A DNA stretch of 64,000 bases from MWCR01 sp049325475 (GTDB lineage Bacteria > Patescibacteriota > Patescibacteriia > 2-12-FULL-60-25), in the NCBI GenBank assembly GCA_049325475.1, contig JBMOLN010000007.1:496001-560000 (forward strand), read 5' to 3'. The position numbers were made by a program, and so were the translations under genes. A model generated the notes under the pieces. It was not told the origin of the DNA. It saw only the letters and a program-made list of their open reading frames with translations, and did not search any database. How positions within the stretch are numbered: the first letter of the stretch is position 1; each line of letters opens with the position of its first letter. Positions 1 to 6,470 of this stretch are shown here, one piece after another.

Positions 1-751
1 CAATGTGATCCGGTCCCCGCAAAACCGTCTTAACTTCTTCGCCGACCTTTTGCGCCAAATGGTCTTTGCTGGAAAGCAGTTTACGGATTGCAAATTCCCA
101 ATTGCGTGCATTGGCTGTCATGCCCATCATTGCCAAAGCCGCCGCCGGCAACAAATACCGCACTCTGTCGCAAACCAAGGCTTTTAAAACTGCCGCATAA
201 GCCGCATCGCCCATTTCGCCTTGCGGATTTCTTTCGCGCATCAGTGGTTCCAGCAGAGCATAACATTCATCATAAAAAGCATATAAATCGTCAAATAAAC
301 GATTCACTTCTTCCATGAAATGAGAATCCTTCAAGCTCTGCGGTACAGCCACTCTGTCGCGTGTAAAAATCTGATAACGCGATGATTTCTCCGTAAAAGA
401 ACACAGTCTGCAATCTTCTAAAATTTTAACAACCACCTGCGGGATATTTTCAAATGCCACGGATGCAACAGCATGTTCTGCCACCGAACCGTGTCCATAA
501 CCCACCACCCATTTTTCATGAAACGAAGCCGCTTGCTCCAAGCTCACATCATCAATGTTTTGCGCAAACGGAGTTGAACTCCTGGAGCATTTGGCAATGG
601 CAACAGCCATCTGTTCCGGCGTTGGGACCAATTCTACCACCGAACCATCCACTCGCTTGGTGCGGATACGGTTAAGCCAATACACACGTCGGGTGCAGGG
701 ATCATCCGGCATCATCAAGGCCGGCTTTTTTGTTGATTTATCCACAGGCAT
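1..751 (-). CDS. thyX: FAD-dependent thymidylate synthase (ThyX), N-terminal part, runs off window
   Basis: ThyX makes dTMP from dUMP using methylene-tetrahydrofolate and FAD. The frame is open from the ATG at 751 to the window edge, so about 250 residues and no stop are visible. ThyX blocks seen: YGHGSVAEHA (residues 85-94), the signature region DCRLCSFTEKSSRY (113-126) and RYLLP followed by NARN near residue 230. The usual signature is RHRxxSxNExSxRY; here the first Arg-His is Asp-Cys and Asn is Thr, while Arg115, Ser118, Glu121, Ser123 and Arg125 remain. That is odd for an active site. A second, intact ThyX-like half may lie beyond the edge, but this cannot be seen. Last gene of a minus-strand cassette with dut, a pyrophosphatase and a nucleotide kinase, which fits dTTP synthesis. 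Confidence 0.85.
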   Translation of the reverse strand, partial: MPVDKSTKKPALMMPDDPCTRRVYWLNRIRTKRVDGSVVELVPTPEQMAVAIAKCSRSSTPFAQNIDDVSLEQAASFHEKWVVGYGHGSVAEHAVASVAFENIPQVVVKILEDCRLCSFTEKSSRYQIFTRDRVAVPQSLKDSHFMEEVNRLFDDLYAFYDECYALLEPLMRERNPQGEMGDAAYAAVLKALVCDRVRYLLPAAALAMMGMTANARNWEFAIRKLLSSKDHLAQKVGEEVKTVLRGPDHI

Positions 752-854
752 AAAATTAAGTCCCTCTATTTAATCGAATAAGCAACCTTAAGTAAAGCTG
801 CAAATTAATGTACTTATTTTTACCTATAAAACTTAACCAAACCGCATTCAACTG

Positions 855-1319
855 TTATTCATCTTCGCACTTTTTGATGAATTGCAACGCCTCTTCTTTA
901 CCGAGAAAATTACCTACCCGATTTTTGTTTGGGAGAATATGATCAAAAACATGCAGGATAAAATCCGTGAGGCATTCCTTTGCTTCATCAGTAACAACAT
1001 TTTCATCGCTACCTTCTAAAACCATGAGGACATTGTGATCTATGTCATCAATCTCGCCTTTGGTTTCATCCCATGACTTTTCCATTTGCTCCATCAATCC
1101 GATGGGTTCACAATCAACGATCTGTCCGGACTTCAAGTGTTCATCGGTGATGATGAATGCGTCAACATTATCACCGTCACCGCTCGTAGTATTTAAAATA
1201 AATCCATAAGGGTAGGGATATTTTCTCGACACCGTGACGGCTTTTTTGAATTCCAATGATTTTTCATCAAAAAGATTCTTCTGATTGGAACCAGCTTCGT
1301 TTTCAATAAATACTTTCAT
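855..1319 (-). CDS. ppa: soluble inorganic pyrophosphatase, family I (divergent)
   Basis: Hydrolyses pyrophosphate to phosphate in the cytoplasm. The segment PYPYGFI followed by DGDNVDAF matches the family I signature D-x-D-P-x-D; the three metal-binding Asp are kept and Asn replaces the usual Pro. At 154 residues it is slightly shorter than the roughly 175-residue bacterial enzyme, and the second acidic loop (around SWDETKGEIDD) is rearranged relative to typical family members. I chose the ATG at 1319 (MKVFIENEAG); an upstream in-frame ATG at 1334 would add five hydrophobic residues. Lies between dut and thyX: it would remove the pyrophosphate released by dUTPase. Family membership is fairly sure, full activity less so. 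Confidence 0.75.
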   Translation of the reverse strand: MKVFIENEAGSNQKNLFDEKSLEFKKAVTVSRKYPYPYGFILNTTSGDGDNVDAFIITDEHLKSGQIVDCEPIGLMEQMEKSWDETKGEIDDIDHNVLMVLEGSDENVVTDEAKECLTDFILHVFDHILPNKNRVGNFLGKEEALQFIKKCEDE

Positions 1320-1338
1320 AATAAAAATCATCACGACT

Positions 1339-1373
1339 TAGCTATCAGCTATCCGCTAAAAGCTAAGCGCTAA
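1339..1373. repeat. heptamer array, AGCT-type, 5 units
   Basis: Five consecutive 7-bp units (TAGCTAT, CAGCTAT, CCGCTAA, AAGCTAA, GCGCTAA) fill the gap between the pyrophosphatase and dut genes. Same unit length as arrays at 6212 and 8881. Confidence 0.75.
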
Positions 1374-1375
1374 AT

Positions 1376-1807
1376 TTACCCCGTGGAACCAAATCCGCCC
1401 CTGGAATCGCCTTGAGCTTCAGCTTCTTCAAACTCTGCCCTCACAATCGGCAATATTATACCTTGCGCCACTCTGTCGCCGGCTTCAACTGCAACCTCAC
1501 TATCCAATTGATTATAAACTGAAATATACAATTGATCCTCGGGCCCGCAGTAATCGCTGTCTATCGTGCCCACGCCATTGGCCAGCATCAAACCTTTTTT
1601 CTTAAATAAGCTCGATCTTGCAGTTAAAAGCAAAACATGTCCCGGAGGCGTGGCAATCACCAGCCCGGTCGGCAACAAAGCCTGCGTCCGCGCCGGAATT
1701 ACAATACGCTCGGCGCTAGCCAAATCAAAGGCAGCCGCGCCATCAGTTTGATACTGGGGAATTTCAACATCATCCCGTAATTTGGTGATTTTAACTATCA
1801 TAAACAT
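1376..1807 (-). CDS. dut: dUTP diphosphatase (dUTPase)
   Basis: Converts dUTP to dUMP plus pyrophosphate, keeping uracil out of DNA and feeding thymidylate synthase. All five trimeric dUTPase motifs are present in order: DGAAAFDLAS, RSSLFKKKG, NGVGTIDSDYCGP (catalytic Asp and substrate hairpin), GDRVAQGII and the C-terminal arm RGGFGSTG. The length (143 residues) is normal. Start is either the ATG at 1807 or the one two codons later at 1801; no clear Shine-Dalgarno separates them. It precedes the pyrophosphatase and thyX genes on the same strand. Confidence 0.95.
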   Translation of the reverse strand: MFMIVKITKLRDDVEIPQYQTDGAAAFDLASAERIVIPARTQALLPTGLVIATPPGHVLLLTARSSLFKKKGLMLANGVGTIDSDYCGPEDQLYISVYNQLDSEVAVEAGDRVAQGIILPIVRAEFEEAEAQGDSRGGFGSTG

Positions 1808-1813
1808 TCGTCG

Positions 1814-1879
1814 AAAGTCATAAAGTCATAAAGTCTTAACGTCGTAACGGGGCCAACTAAGTAACTATGTTAAGACTTT
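1814..1879. repeat. octamer array (AAAGTCAT type) with 11-bp inverted arm
   Basis: Four 8-bp units (AAAGTCAT twice, AAAGTCTT, AACGTCGT) start at 1814. The string AAAGTCTTAAC at 1830-1840 is answered by its exact complement GTTAAGACTTT at 1869-1879, so the gap between the kinase gene and dut can form a hairpin. Confidence 0.7.
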
Positions 1880-1905
1880 AGGACACACGCCTATAATGGT
1901 TAAGA

Positions 1906-2460
1906 CTATTTTGTCAGTGAAGCGATAAGTTCGTCCAGTTTGGTTTTAAAGTTCTCCAAATCAGAGTCGTTTGCAATCGTATGATCAGCTTCCTTGGCCA
2001 CGGCGGCAATGGTCCGCTCGGTCTCGCGCTCGCTCATGTGCAAAAAATCCTCCCAAGTCATTTCCGACTCTCCCGATTTTTCTTTGCGGTTCTTCAATCT
2101 TTCAAATCGGACTTTTGGCGGCGCGGTTACTTCCACAAGGTGAAAATTCGGATCTTTGCGCAAATCCTCAATATCTTCCAGCCGTCTGATGCCGTCAACT
2201 ATCACAATATCAGCATCGCACTCCTGAACCTGGCGCTCCATGACATTTGCCAGAGCGTCCTGCCCAAACGCCTCCCGCAAAGCCATGGAAATCTTAATCA
2301 TATTATCACGGGATTTTTCTTTAAATAATCGATTTAAAATATCCACCAAAATATCACTAAAAGTAAATATCTTGGAGTGGGAATCTTTGGCTAGCATTTC
2401 GGCTGCAGTACCTTTTCCGGCGCCCGCTTGGCCTACAAAACCTATTATCATTTTTGGCAT
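1906..2460 (-). CDS. P-loop nucleotide kinase-like protein
   Basis: A 184-residue P-loop kinase of the nucleoside/deoxynucleoside monophosphate kinase or dephospho-CoA kinase type. The Walker A motif GQAGAGKGT is at residues 10-18, DIVIVDGIRR (about 84-93) is a Walker B-like strand, and RFERLKNRKEK (about 118-128) is a LID-like arginine stretch. The start at 2460 gives MPKMIIGFVG, directly ahead of the P-loop strand. First gene of a same-strand set with dut, pyrophosphatase and thyX, so a dTMP or other dNMP kinase role would complete the path to dTTP; that substrate is inferred from context only. Dephospho-CoA kinase is the main alternative. Confidence 0.65.
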   Translation of the reverse strand: MPKMIIGFVGQAGAGKGTAAEMLAKDSHSKIFTFSDILVDILNRLFKEKSRDNMIKISMALREAFGQDALANVMERQVQECDADIVIVDGIRRLEDIEDLRKDPNFHLVEVTAPPKVRFERLKNRKEKSGESEMTWEDFLHMSERETERTIAAVAKEADHTIANDSDLENFKTKLDELIASLTK

Positions 2461-2513
2461 AATGCGTTAATTATCAATTATCGACCACTTACTGTCAAAC
2501 GAAAATTAATTTA

Positions 2514-2598
2514 TAGTGCATAGTGCATAGTGCATAACATTTACCGTTTAAATACATAGTTTTTTTGTTATGCATCATACATTATTCATCATGCATTA
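2514..2598. repeat. heptamer inverted-arm repeat, TGCA-type
   Basis: Three copies of TAGTGCA (2514-2534) face four degenerate heptamers TGCATCA, TACATTA, TTCATCA, TGCATTA (2571-2598). The two blocks are complementary in word content and flank GTTTAAAT, making a long imperfect hairpin between the kinase gene start and the rplA terminator. Confidence 0.75.
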
Positions 2599-2620
2599 AA
2601 AAAACCAGCCTTTCGGCTGA
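2598..2620 (-). terminator. intrinsic terminator of rplA
   Basis: Stem CAGCC (2606-2610) with GGCTG (2615-2619) and a four-base loop is followed, on the minus strand, by a run of seven T. It lies 7 bases beyond the rplA stop. Confidence 0.85.
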
Positions 2621-2626
2621 TTTTTG

Positions 2627-3322
2627 TTATGCGAATTGTGCTGGATCAACAGGTATTCCCGGGCCCATTGTTGTGGTAAGTGTAACACCTCTTAAATAAG
2701 CACCCTTGGATGATGCGGGTTTGGCTTTCTTTAACGCATCTATCAAAACAGTCAAATTTTCTTTAATCTCGGCTTCGCTTAAATCAGTTTTACCGATTGC
2801 TTGATGAATGATTCCGGCCTGATCGTTTTTAAACGCGACTTTGCCTTTTTTCAGATCCTCAACCATCTTTTTAACATTCGGGCCGACCGTATCAGTCTTT
2901 GGATTGGGCATTAAGCCTTTCGGACCAAGAATTTTTGCGAGCTTGGCAAGCTTGGGCATCATATCCGGTGTTGCCACCGCCACATCAAAGTTAATTGTTC
3001 CTTTTTGAGAAATCTCATTTATTAATTCCTCGCCGCCGGCAATTTCTGCTCCGGCCTCTTCCGCCTCCTTGACTTTATCGGCATTTACGAATGCGGCGAT
3101 TTTTTTGGATTTGCCGATGCTGTGCGGAAAAACCAGAGTCGCGCGTACAACTTGGTCGCTCTTTTTGGGGTCAATGCCCAAACGGACATGAACCTCAACC
3201 GAGCTCTTGAATTTTGTTGTAGCTGTCTTTTTGGCTAAAGCAACGGCTTCATCAACAGTATATAGTTTTGTCTTGTCGACAAGTTTTTGCGCTTCGCTGT
3301 AGCGCTTGCTGTGTGTAGGCAT
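2627..3322 (-). CDS. rplA: 50S ribosomal protein uL1
   Basis: Binds the L1 stalk of 23S rRNA and in many bacteria represses its own mRNA. The 231-residue product has the L1 core: KFKSSVEVHVRLGIDPKKSD near the start, ILGPKGLMPNPKTDTV in the middle and KPASSKGAYLRGVTLTTTMGPG at the end. The start is MPTHSKRYSEAQ at 3322. The frame stays open for 73 more codons upstream, but that stretch encodes no L1 sequence and covers a promoter and leader hairpins, so the longer reading is rejected. It is not directly behind rplK as usual: a membrane-protein gene and a terminator intervene, and it has its own promoter at 3453-3481. Confidence 0.96.
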   Translation of the reverse strand: MPTHSKRYSEAQKLVDKTKLYTVDEAVALAKKTATTKFKSSVEVHVRLGIDPKKSDQVVRATLVFPHSIGKSKKIAAFVNADKVKEAEEAGAEIAGGEELINEISQKGTINFDVAVATPDMMPKLAKLAKILGPKGLMPNPKTDTVGPNVKKMVEDLKKGKVAFKNDQAGIIHQAIGKTDLSEAEIKENLTVLIDALKKAKPASSKGAYLRGVTLTTTMGPGIPVDPAQFA

Positions 3323-3446
3323 ATTTGTTTGAGATCCGCCTTTTGGGCGGGATCCCGTGGTCGTAGATCCCCCGAAGCCTTGGCGCAGGGGGATGCAGTC
3401 GTCCCACCTCGCTAAAGCTATGAGGGACTCCCACGTTAATAGTAAT
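3323..3446 (-). promoter_or_regulatory. structured leader of rplA mRNA
   Basis: About 123 nt between the predicted start of transcription and the rplA ATG. One hairpin pairs ATCCCCC (3367-3373) with GGGGGAT (3388-3394). A second pairs GATCCGCC (3333-3340) with GGCGGGATC (3346-3354, one bulge) over a TTTTG loop; it contains the GGCGGA purine stretch that would serve as ribosome binding site. The strings GTGGGAG and GGTGGGAC occur in the leader. Autoregulation by L1 is an inference from family behaviour. Confidence 0.5.
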
Positions 3447-3452
3447 GGGCTA

Positions 3453-3481
3453 AGAATAGCTGAAAGCGCAAAAATCGTCAA
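3453..3481 (-). promoter_or_regulatory. sigma70-type promoter of rplA
   Basis: Minus strand TTGACG (3481-3476), 17-bp spacer, TATTCT (3458-3453). Placed downstream of a terminator and 123 nt ahead of the rplA start, so rplA should be transcribed independently of rplK. Confidence 0.65.
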
Positions 3482-3540
3482 GCCGAGTTCCATCCAGGGG
3501 CGAAGTTGATCAAGCTTTAATATTTGGCTCAGATCAAACA

Positions 3541-3565
3541 AAAAAACCCTTGTGTTGCAAAGGGG
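3541..3565 (-). terminator. weak intrinsic terminator after the inserted membrane-protein gene
   Basis: CCCTT (3547-3551) pairs with AAGGG (3560-3564); on the minus strand the stem is followed by six T, then GTTTG. It separates the 3597-4094 gene from the rplA promoter. Confidence 0.6.
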
Positions 3566-3596
3566 ATCCCGTTTTGCTCCAATTGAGGATTAGAGA

Positions 3597-4094
3597 TTAA
3601 GCCTTCTCATCCTTTTCTTTCCTTAATGTAATCCAATGATAAAGAAACAGGGGAATGCCGACGACTAAAAAGGAAATGTCGCGAACAGCATCTTTTTGAT
3701 TACGGATGGCGCGAGCTTCATCCTCATCGATCTTATTTGCTTCGCATTCAGCCAATCTTTGTTGATAAACCGCTTCGGTCTCGCCTCCGGTTGGATCTTT
3801 GATTATCATGGCCGTGCATGCGGGTTCGCGCCATTCGTTCAAATCAGCCTTGGGAAAGACCCAGGTTTTTAAACCCAGATTTACCAGATCCGCAGTGGAA
3901 AAAACCACCATCATCAGAGCAATTAAAGAAACCAGATAAAAATATACGGTTTTGATTATCTGCGCTTTGGACATTTGCATATTATTAGTGTTTTTATCAT
4001 CACGGAGCAATACAACAAACCCCGCAATGAGCATAAGTAAAATTAATAAGATACCCGGCATTATAAACATTGATAACACATCAATAGCGCTCAT
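3597..4094 (-). CDS. unknown membrane protein inserted between rplK and rplA
   Basis: A 165-residue protein that I do not recognise with confidence. It has a hydrophobic N-terminus (VLSMFIMPGILLILLMLIAG), a second helix around VYFYLVSLIALMMVVFSTAD, a soluble loop with acidic and Cys residues (REPACTAMII, AECEANKIDEDEA) and a last helix (DISFLVVGIPLFLYHWI). Three to four membrane passes are likely, with a charged C-terminus. I chose ATG 4094 (MSAIDVLSMF); the open frame extends 22 more hydrophobic codons upstream to 4160, overlapping an AT-rich repeat-like stretch. The location inside a normally conserved ribosomal pair is the odd feature. DUF5671-like membrane proteins are one possible family, unproven. 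Confidence 0.7.
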   Translation of the reverse strand: MSAIDVLSMFIMPGILLILLMLIAGFVVLLRDDKNTNNMQMSKAQIIKTVYFYLVSLIALMMVVFSTADLVNLGLKTWVFPKADLNEWREPACTAMIIKDPTGGETEAVYQQRLAECEANKIDEDEARAIRNQKDAVRDISFLVVGIPLFLYHWITLRKEKDEKA

Positions 4095-4224
4095 ACTTAT
4101 AGTATAAAGTAACAAGTATAAAGTGCAAAGAGTTATAAATAATATCGCGAAGCGATTCAATAGGTAATCAAGTTAATTTGAGCGTAAATCAAGTAAATCA
4201 AGGTTCAGACAGTATGAAGTTATA

Positions 4225-4250
4225 TAAAAAACGGGCCTAAGCCCGGTTTT
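4225..4250 (-). terminator. intrinsic terminator of rplK
   Basis: CGGGC (4232-4236), loop CTAA, GCCCG (4241-4245), flanked by A-rich and T-rich runs on both sides, so it can work in both directions. It sits at the rplK stop codon. Confidence 0.85.
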
Positions 4251-4675
4251 TATATTACTTCTAGTCCCATTTGTTTGGCGGTGCCCTCAACTTGTCTGAT
4301 TGCTGATTCAATATTTCTGCAATTCAGGTCGGGCATTTTCTTTTCTGCGATTTCTTTAACTTGTGCTTTGGTGACTTTGCCGGCCTTTTCATGCAAAGGT
4401 TTTTGAGCTCCTTTCTTTACACCGGCGGCTTTTTTAAGCATTTCCGCAACCGGAGCCACTTTAAGGATAAAGTCATAACTGCGGTCTTCGTAAACCGTAA
4501 GCACGCAAGGTACAACTTCGCCCATGCGGTCTTTGGTAGCATCATTGAATCTTTTGCAAAATTCAGCGATGTTCAAACCATGAGGACCCAGAGCTGTGCC
4601 AACCGGAGGAGCCGGATTGGCTTTGCCGCCTTCTATTTGCAGCTTAATGTAAGTTTTGATTGCTTTTTTGGCCAT
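4250..4675 (-). CDS. rplK: 50S ribosomal protein uL11
   Basis: Part of the GTPase-associated centre of the large subunit. The 141-residue product is full length: KLQIEGGKANPAPPVGTALG and GLNIAEFCKRFN in the RNA-contacting N-domain, then AGVKKGAQKPLHEKAGKVT and the C-terminal domain ending QMGLEVI. Start MAKKAIKTYIKL at 4675. It follows secE-nusG as in most bacteria, but is separated from nusG by a structured 247-bp gap and carries its own terminator. Confidence 0.97.
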   Translation of the reverse strand: MAKKAIKTYIKLQIEGGKANPAPPVGTALGPHGLNIAEFCKRFNDATKDRMGEVVPCVLTVYEDRSYDFILKVAPVAEMLKKAAGVKKGAQKPLHEKAGKVTKAQVKEIAEKKMPDLNCRNIESAIRQVEGTAKQMGLEVI

Positions 4676-4692
4676 AAATTCAATAAATTATT

Positions 4693-4756
4693 AATTAGCA
4701 AACAGCGATTAGCAATCTATTGAATTGCTAATTCATAACCGCTACTTGCTAATTTT
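4693..4756. repeat. heptamer inverted-arm repeat, TTAGC-type
   Basis: Heptamers AATTAGC, AAACAGC, GATTAGC, AATCTAT face TAATTCA, TAACCGC, TACTTGC, TAATTTT. The second block is the complement of the first in word content, giving an imperfect hairpin in the 5' leader of rplK. Confidence 0.7.
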
Positions 4757-4775
4757 GTAAAGTTATTAACGTTTC

Positions 4776-4843
4776 CAGATGCGAGGAGAAGCTGCCCGGC
4801 ACTAAGGTCCGCCTTAGCGAACCATGATGGGCCTTCGCATCTG
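4776..4843 (-). promoter_or_regulatory. nested hairpin leader upstream of rplK
   Basis: CAGATGCGA (4776-4784) and TCGCATCTG (4835-4843) are exact complements and extend by two more pairs. Inside lies a perfect 6-bp hairpin CTAAGG (4802-4807)/CCTTAG (4812-4817) with a TCCG loop. The unit is GC-rich compared with its flanks. Its position suggests an rplK leader RNA; the class is unknown. Confidence 0.5.
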
Positions 4844-4873
4844 CACCGCTTATAACTCAATCTTCGTCTGCGG

Positions 4874-4920
4874 CCCCCTCTTGGATTAAGAGGTGGAGAA
4901 TCGCGTATACGCGATGGGGG
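4874..4920 (-). other. multi-stem element at the nusG 3' end
   Basis: An outer CCCCC (4874-4878)/GGGGG (4916-4920) stem encloses a CCTCTT/AAGAGG hairpin and the perfect 14-bp palindrome TCGCGTATACGCGA (4901-4914). No clear T-run, so not a standard terminator. Confidence 0.5.
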
Positions 4921-4922
4921 AG

Positions 4923-5471
4923 TTAAATCTTTTTAATCTGTGTAAAGTCCAGCTCAAGCGGTGTTTCACGGCCGAACATTGATACCAGGATTTTTACTTT
5001 ACCGCGCGCTCCGTCTATCTCAATCACTTTGCCTTCAAATCCTTTAAACGGTCCATCGCCGATTTTTACCGGAGAACCGACTTGGATATCGATTGTGTAT
5101 GCGGGTTCGTCTTGCGTACCTACTCGTTTAGTCAGGTAATCAACTTCTTCTTTGGAAAGAGGGGAGGGTGTTGTGCCTGTACCGATAAAGCCTGTCACAT
5201 TCGGAGTGTTGCGGACGATGTACCAAGAGTCATCAGTCACAACCATCTCCACTAATACATAGCCCGGAAAAATCTTTTCCTCAACCATGCGTCGCTTTCC
5301 GTTTTTTATCTTGATCTTTTTTTCGATGGGCACGAGCACGTTGAAGATTTTATCCTGCATTCCAAAAGTCTCTATACGGCGTCTTAAGTTCTCGCATACA
5401 TTTTCCTCATAACCGGAATATGTATGGATGGCATACCAGCGTCGGCCAAGGTCCAGTGTTTGTTTAGGCAT
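4923..5471 (-). CDS. nusG: transcription antitermination factor NusG
   Basis: Couples RNA polymerase to ribosomes and Rho. The 182-residue protein has the NGN domain (WYAIHTYSGYEENVCENLRRR, then IFPGYVLVEMVVTDDSWYIVRNTPNVTGFIG) and a C-terminal KOW domain (GSPVKIGDGPFKGFEGKVIEID). Normal length for the family; start at 5471, 15 bp behind secE on the same strand. Confidence 0.97.
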   Translation of the reverse strand: MPKQTLDLGRRWYAIHTYSGYEENVCENLRRRIETFGMQDKIFNVLVPIEKKIKIKNGKRRMVEEKIFPGYVLVEMVVTDDSWYIVRNTPNVTGFIGTGTTPSPLSKEEVDYLTKRVGTQDEPAYTIDIQVGSPVKIGDGPFKGFEGKVIEIDGARGKVKILVSMFGRETPLELDFTQIKKI

Positions 5472-5486
5472 ATTATTATAATGATA

Positions 5487-5873
5487 CTATTGATCAGAGC
5501 TTTCGGGTAGTGTTTCGATTGTTACATCGCCTCCGCCGGTTTCAACGTCGGTCGCTTCAACTTCAATGTCGCCAAAATCAAATACCGGCTGCTCCGTCGT
5601 CCCTCCCTCCGCATCCAATGGCGCAGTTGTTGGAACTGCGGGCCGCTCTGTCGGGACTTGCTGTTGTAATTGAGCTCCCTGTTTAACCAAGGTTGCATTC
5701 ATGAGCCGTGACAAGCCCATATCCAAAAGTCCGAAGAAAGCCGCAATGGCCAAGCTGATTGTAATCACCAGCGTGGAATAACGGATCGTTTCCTGGCGTG
5801 ATGGCCAGGTCACTTTAGTGAGTTCATGCTTTGATGAGCGGAGATACTCAACAAATTTATTAATCAAATTCAT
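5487..5873 (-). CDS. secE: preprotein translocase subunit SecE with acidic tail
   Basis: Membrane subunit that clamps SecY. MNLINKFVEYLRSSKHELTKVTWPSRQETIRYSTLV followed by one helix is the standard single-pass SecE core (about 60 residues). It is followed by some 65 residues rich in Thr, Pro, Glu and Asp, ending LPESSDQ, which SecE normally lacks. I chose ATG 5873; 16 extra in-frame codons upstream look like non-coding spill-over. First gene of the secE-nusG unit, with a candidate promoter and three operator-like boxes upstream. Confidence 0.92.
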   Translation of the reverse strand: MNLINKFVEYLRSSKHELTKVTWPSRQETIRYSTLVITISLAIAAFFGLLDMGLSRLMNATLVKQGAQLQQQVPTERPAVPTTAPLDAEGGTTEQPVFDFGDIEVEATDVETGGGDVTIETLPESSDQ

Positions 5874-6060
5874 ATCAATGGTTTTTAAAAAGCCCCCAAA
5901 AGGGCAAGTGGAATATATCATTATTCCGTTAAATTGGCAAGGGGACAGTTGGCCGCTCCCATATCGCGCCTGAATATCAAATTTTTACGTTAACTAAAAC
6001 CAAAACGACACATTATCGTCTACTATCATAATAACATCGGATTATTGCCATGCAAAATCA

Positions 6061-6140
6061 TTTTGAACAAAATTTTTAACCATTATACCCAGTATTTTGA
6101 ACACAAAAAGTATCTTTTAGACTGAATTTTGTACACAAAA
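6061..6140 (-). promoter_or_regulatory. promoter with three spaced inverted-repeat boxes upstream of secE
   Basis: A minus-strand TATAAT lies at 6087-6082. Three boxes of the form TTTTG-(2 to 4 nt)-CAAAA start at 6061, 6095 and 6127, that is 34 and 32 bp apart, about three helix turns. The middle box covers the promoter spacer. The layout is that of an operator cluster; the regulator is unknown. Confidence 0.45.
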
Positions 6141-6211
6141 GCGATCCACTTATTTACTCATAAGATGTACAATATATATCAATCCTAAATCCTTAAACCT
6201 TAATCTTCATC

Positions 6212-6267
6212 AGCTATCAGCTATAAGCTATAAGCTATCAGCTATAAGCTATCAGCTATAAGCTAAA
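6212..6267. repeat. heptamer array, AGCTAT(C/A), 8 units
   Basis: Eight exact 7-bp units (AGCTATC or AGCTATA, last AGCTAAA) directly upstream of the small gene at 6275. The rest of the 5874-6274 gap holds the secE promoter region; I see no further gene there. Confidence 0.85.
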
Positions 6268-6274
6268 TATTTAT

Positions 6275-6469
6275 ATGCATTCAAATCACGTTTACAATTT
6301 AATGAATCAGCTTGTCCAAGAACATAAAAGTCTTTGGCGCATCAAAAAGGATTATGCCAAGGATGCGGGTTCATGCAAGCAATGCAAATCATTTTGGAAG
6401 AAAATGATCCAAGACAAGGAAGATCATATCAAAGAATTAACAGTCATGATAAAGGGGCATTTAAAATAA
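6275..6469 (+). CDS. small conserved-looking protein with CxxC motif
   Basis: A 64-residue soluble, Lys- and Glu-rich protein, probably helical, with a single CKQC motif in the middle. I do not recognise its function. It ends one base before the acylphosphatase start, so the two are likely co-transcribed. The coding character (charged helical pattern, tight packing with the next gene) supports a real gene, and an AGCTAT heptamer array lies directly upstream. A metal- or disulfide-linked role for the CxxC pair is possible but not shown. Confidence 0.6.
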   Translation: MHSNHVYNLMNQLVQEHKSLWRIKKDYAKDAGSCKQCKSFWKKMIQDKEDHIKELTVMIKGHLK

Positions 6470-6470
6470 C

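Noticed and set aside
3323..3541. 73-codon N-terminal extension of rplA
   Set aside because: It has no L1 similarity and covers a promoter, a leader and hairpins; the standard uL1 start is at 3322.
6212..6267. Regular repeats resembling a CRISPR array
   Set aside because: Units are 7 bp without unique spacers, and no cas genes are present.
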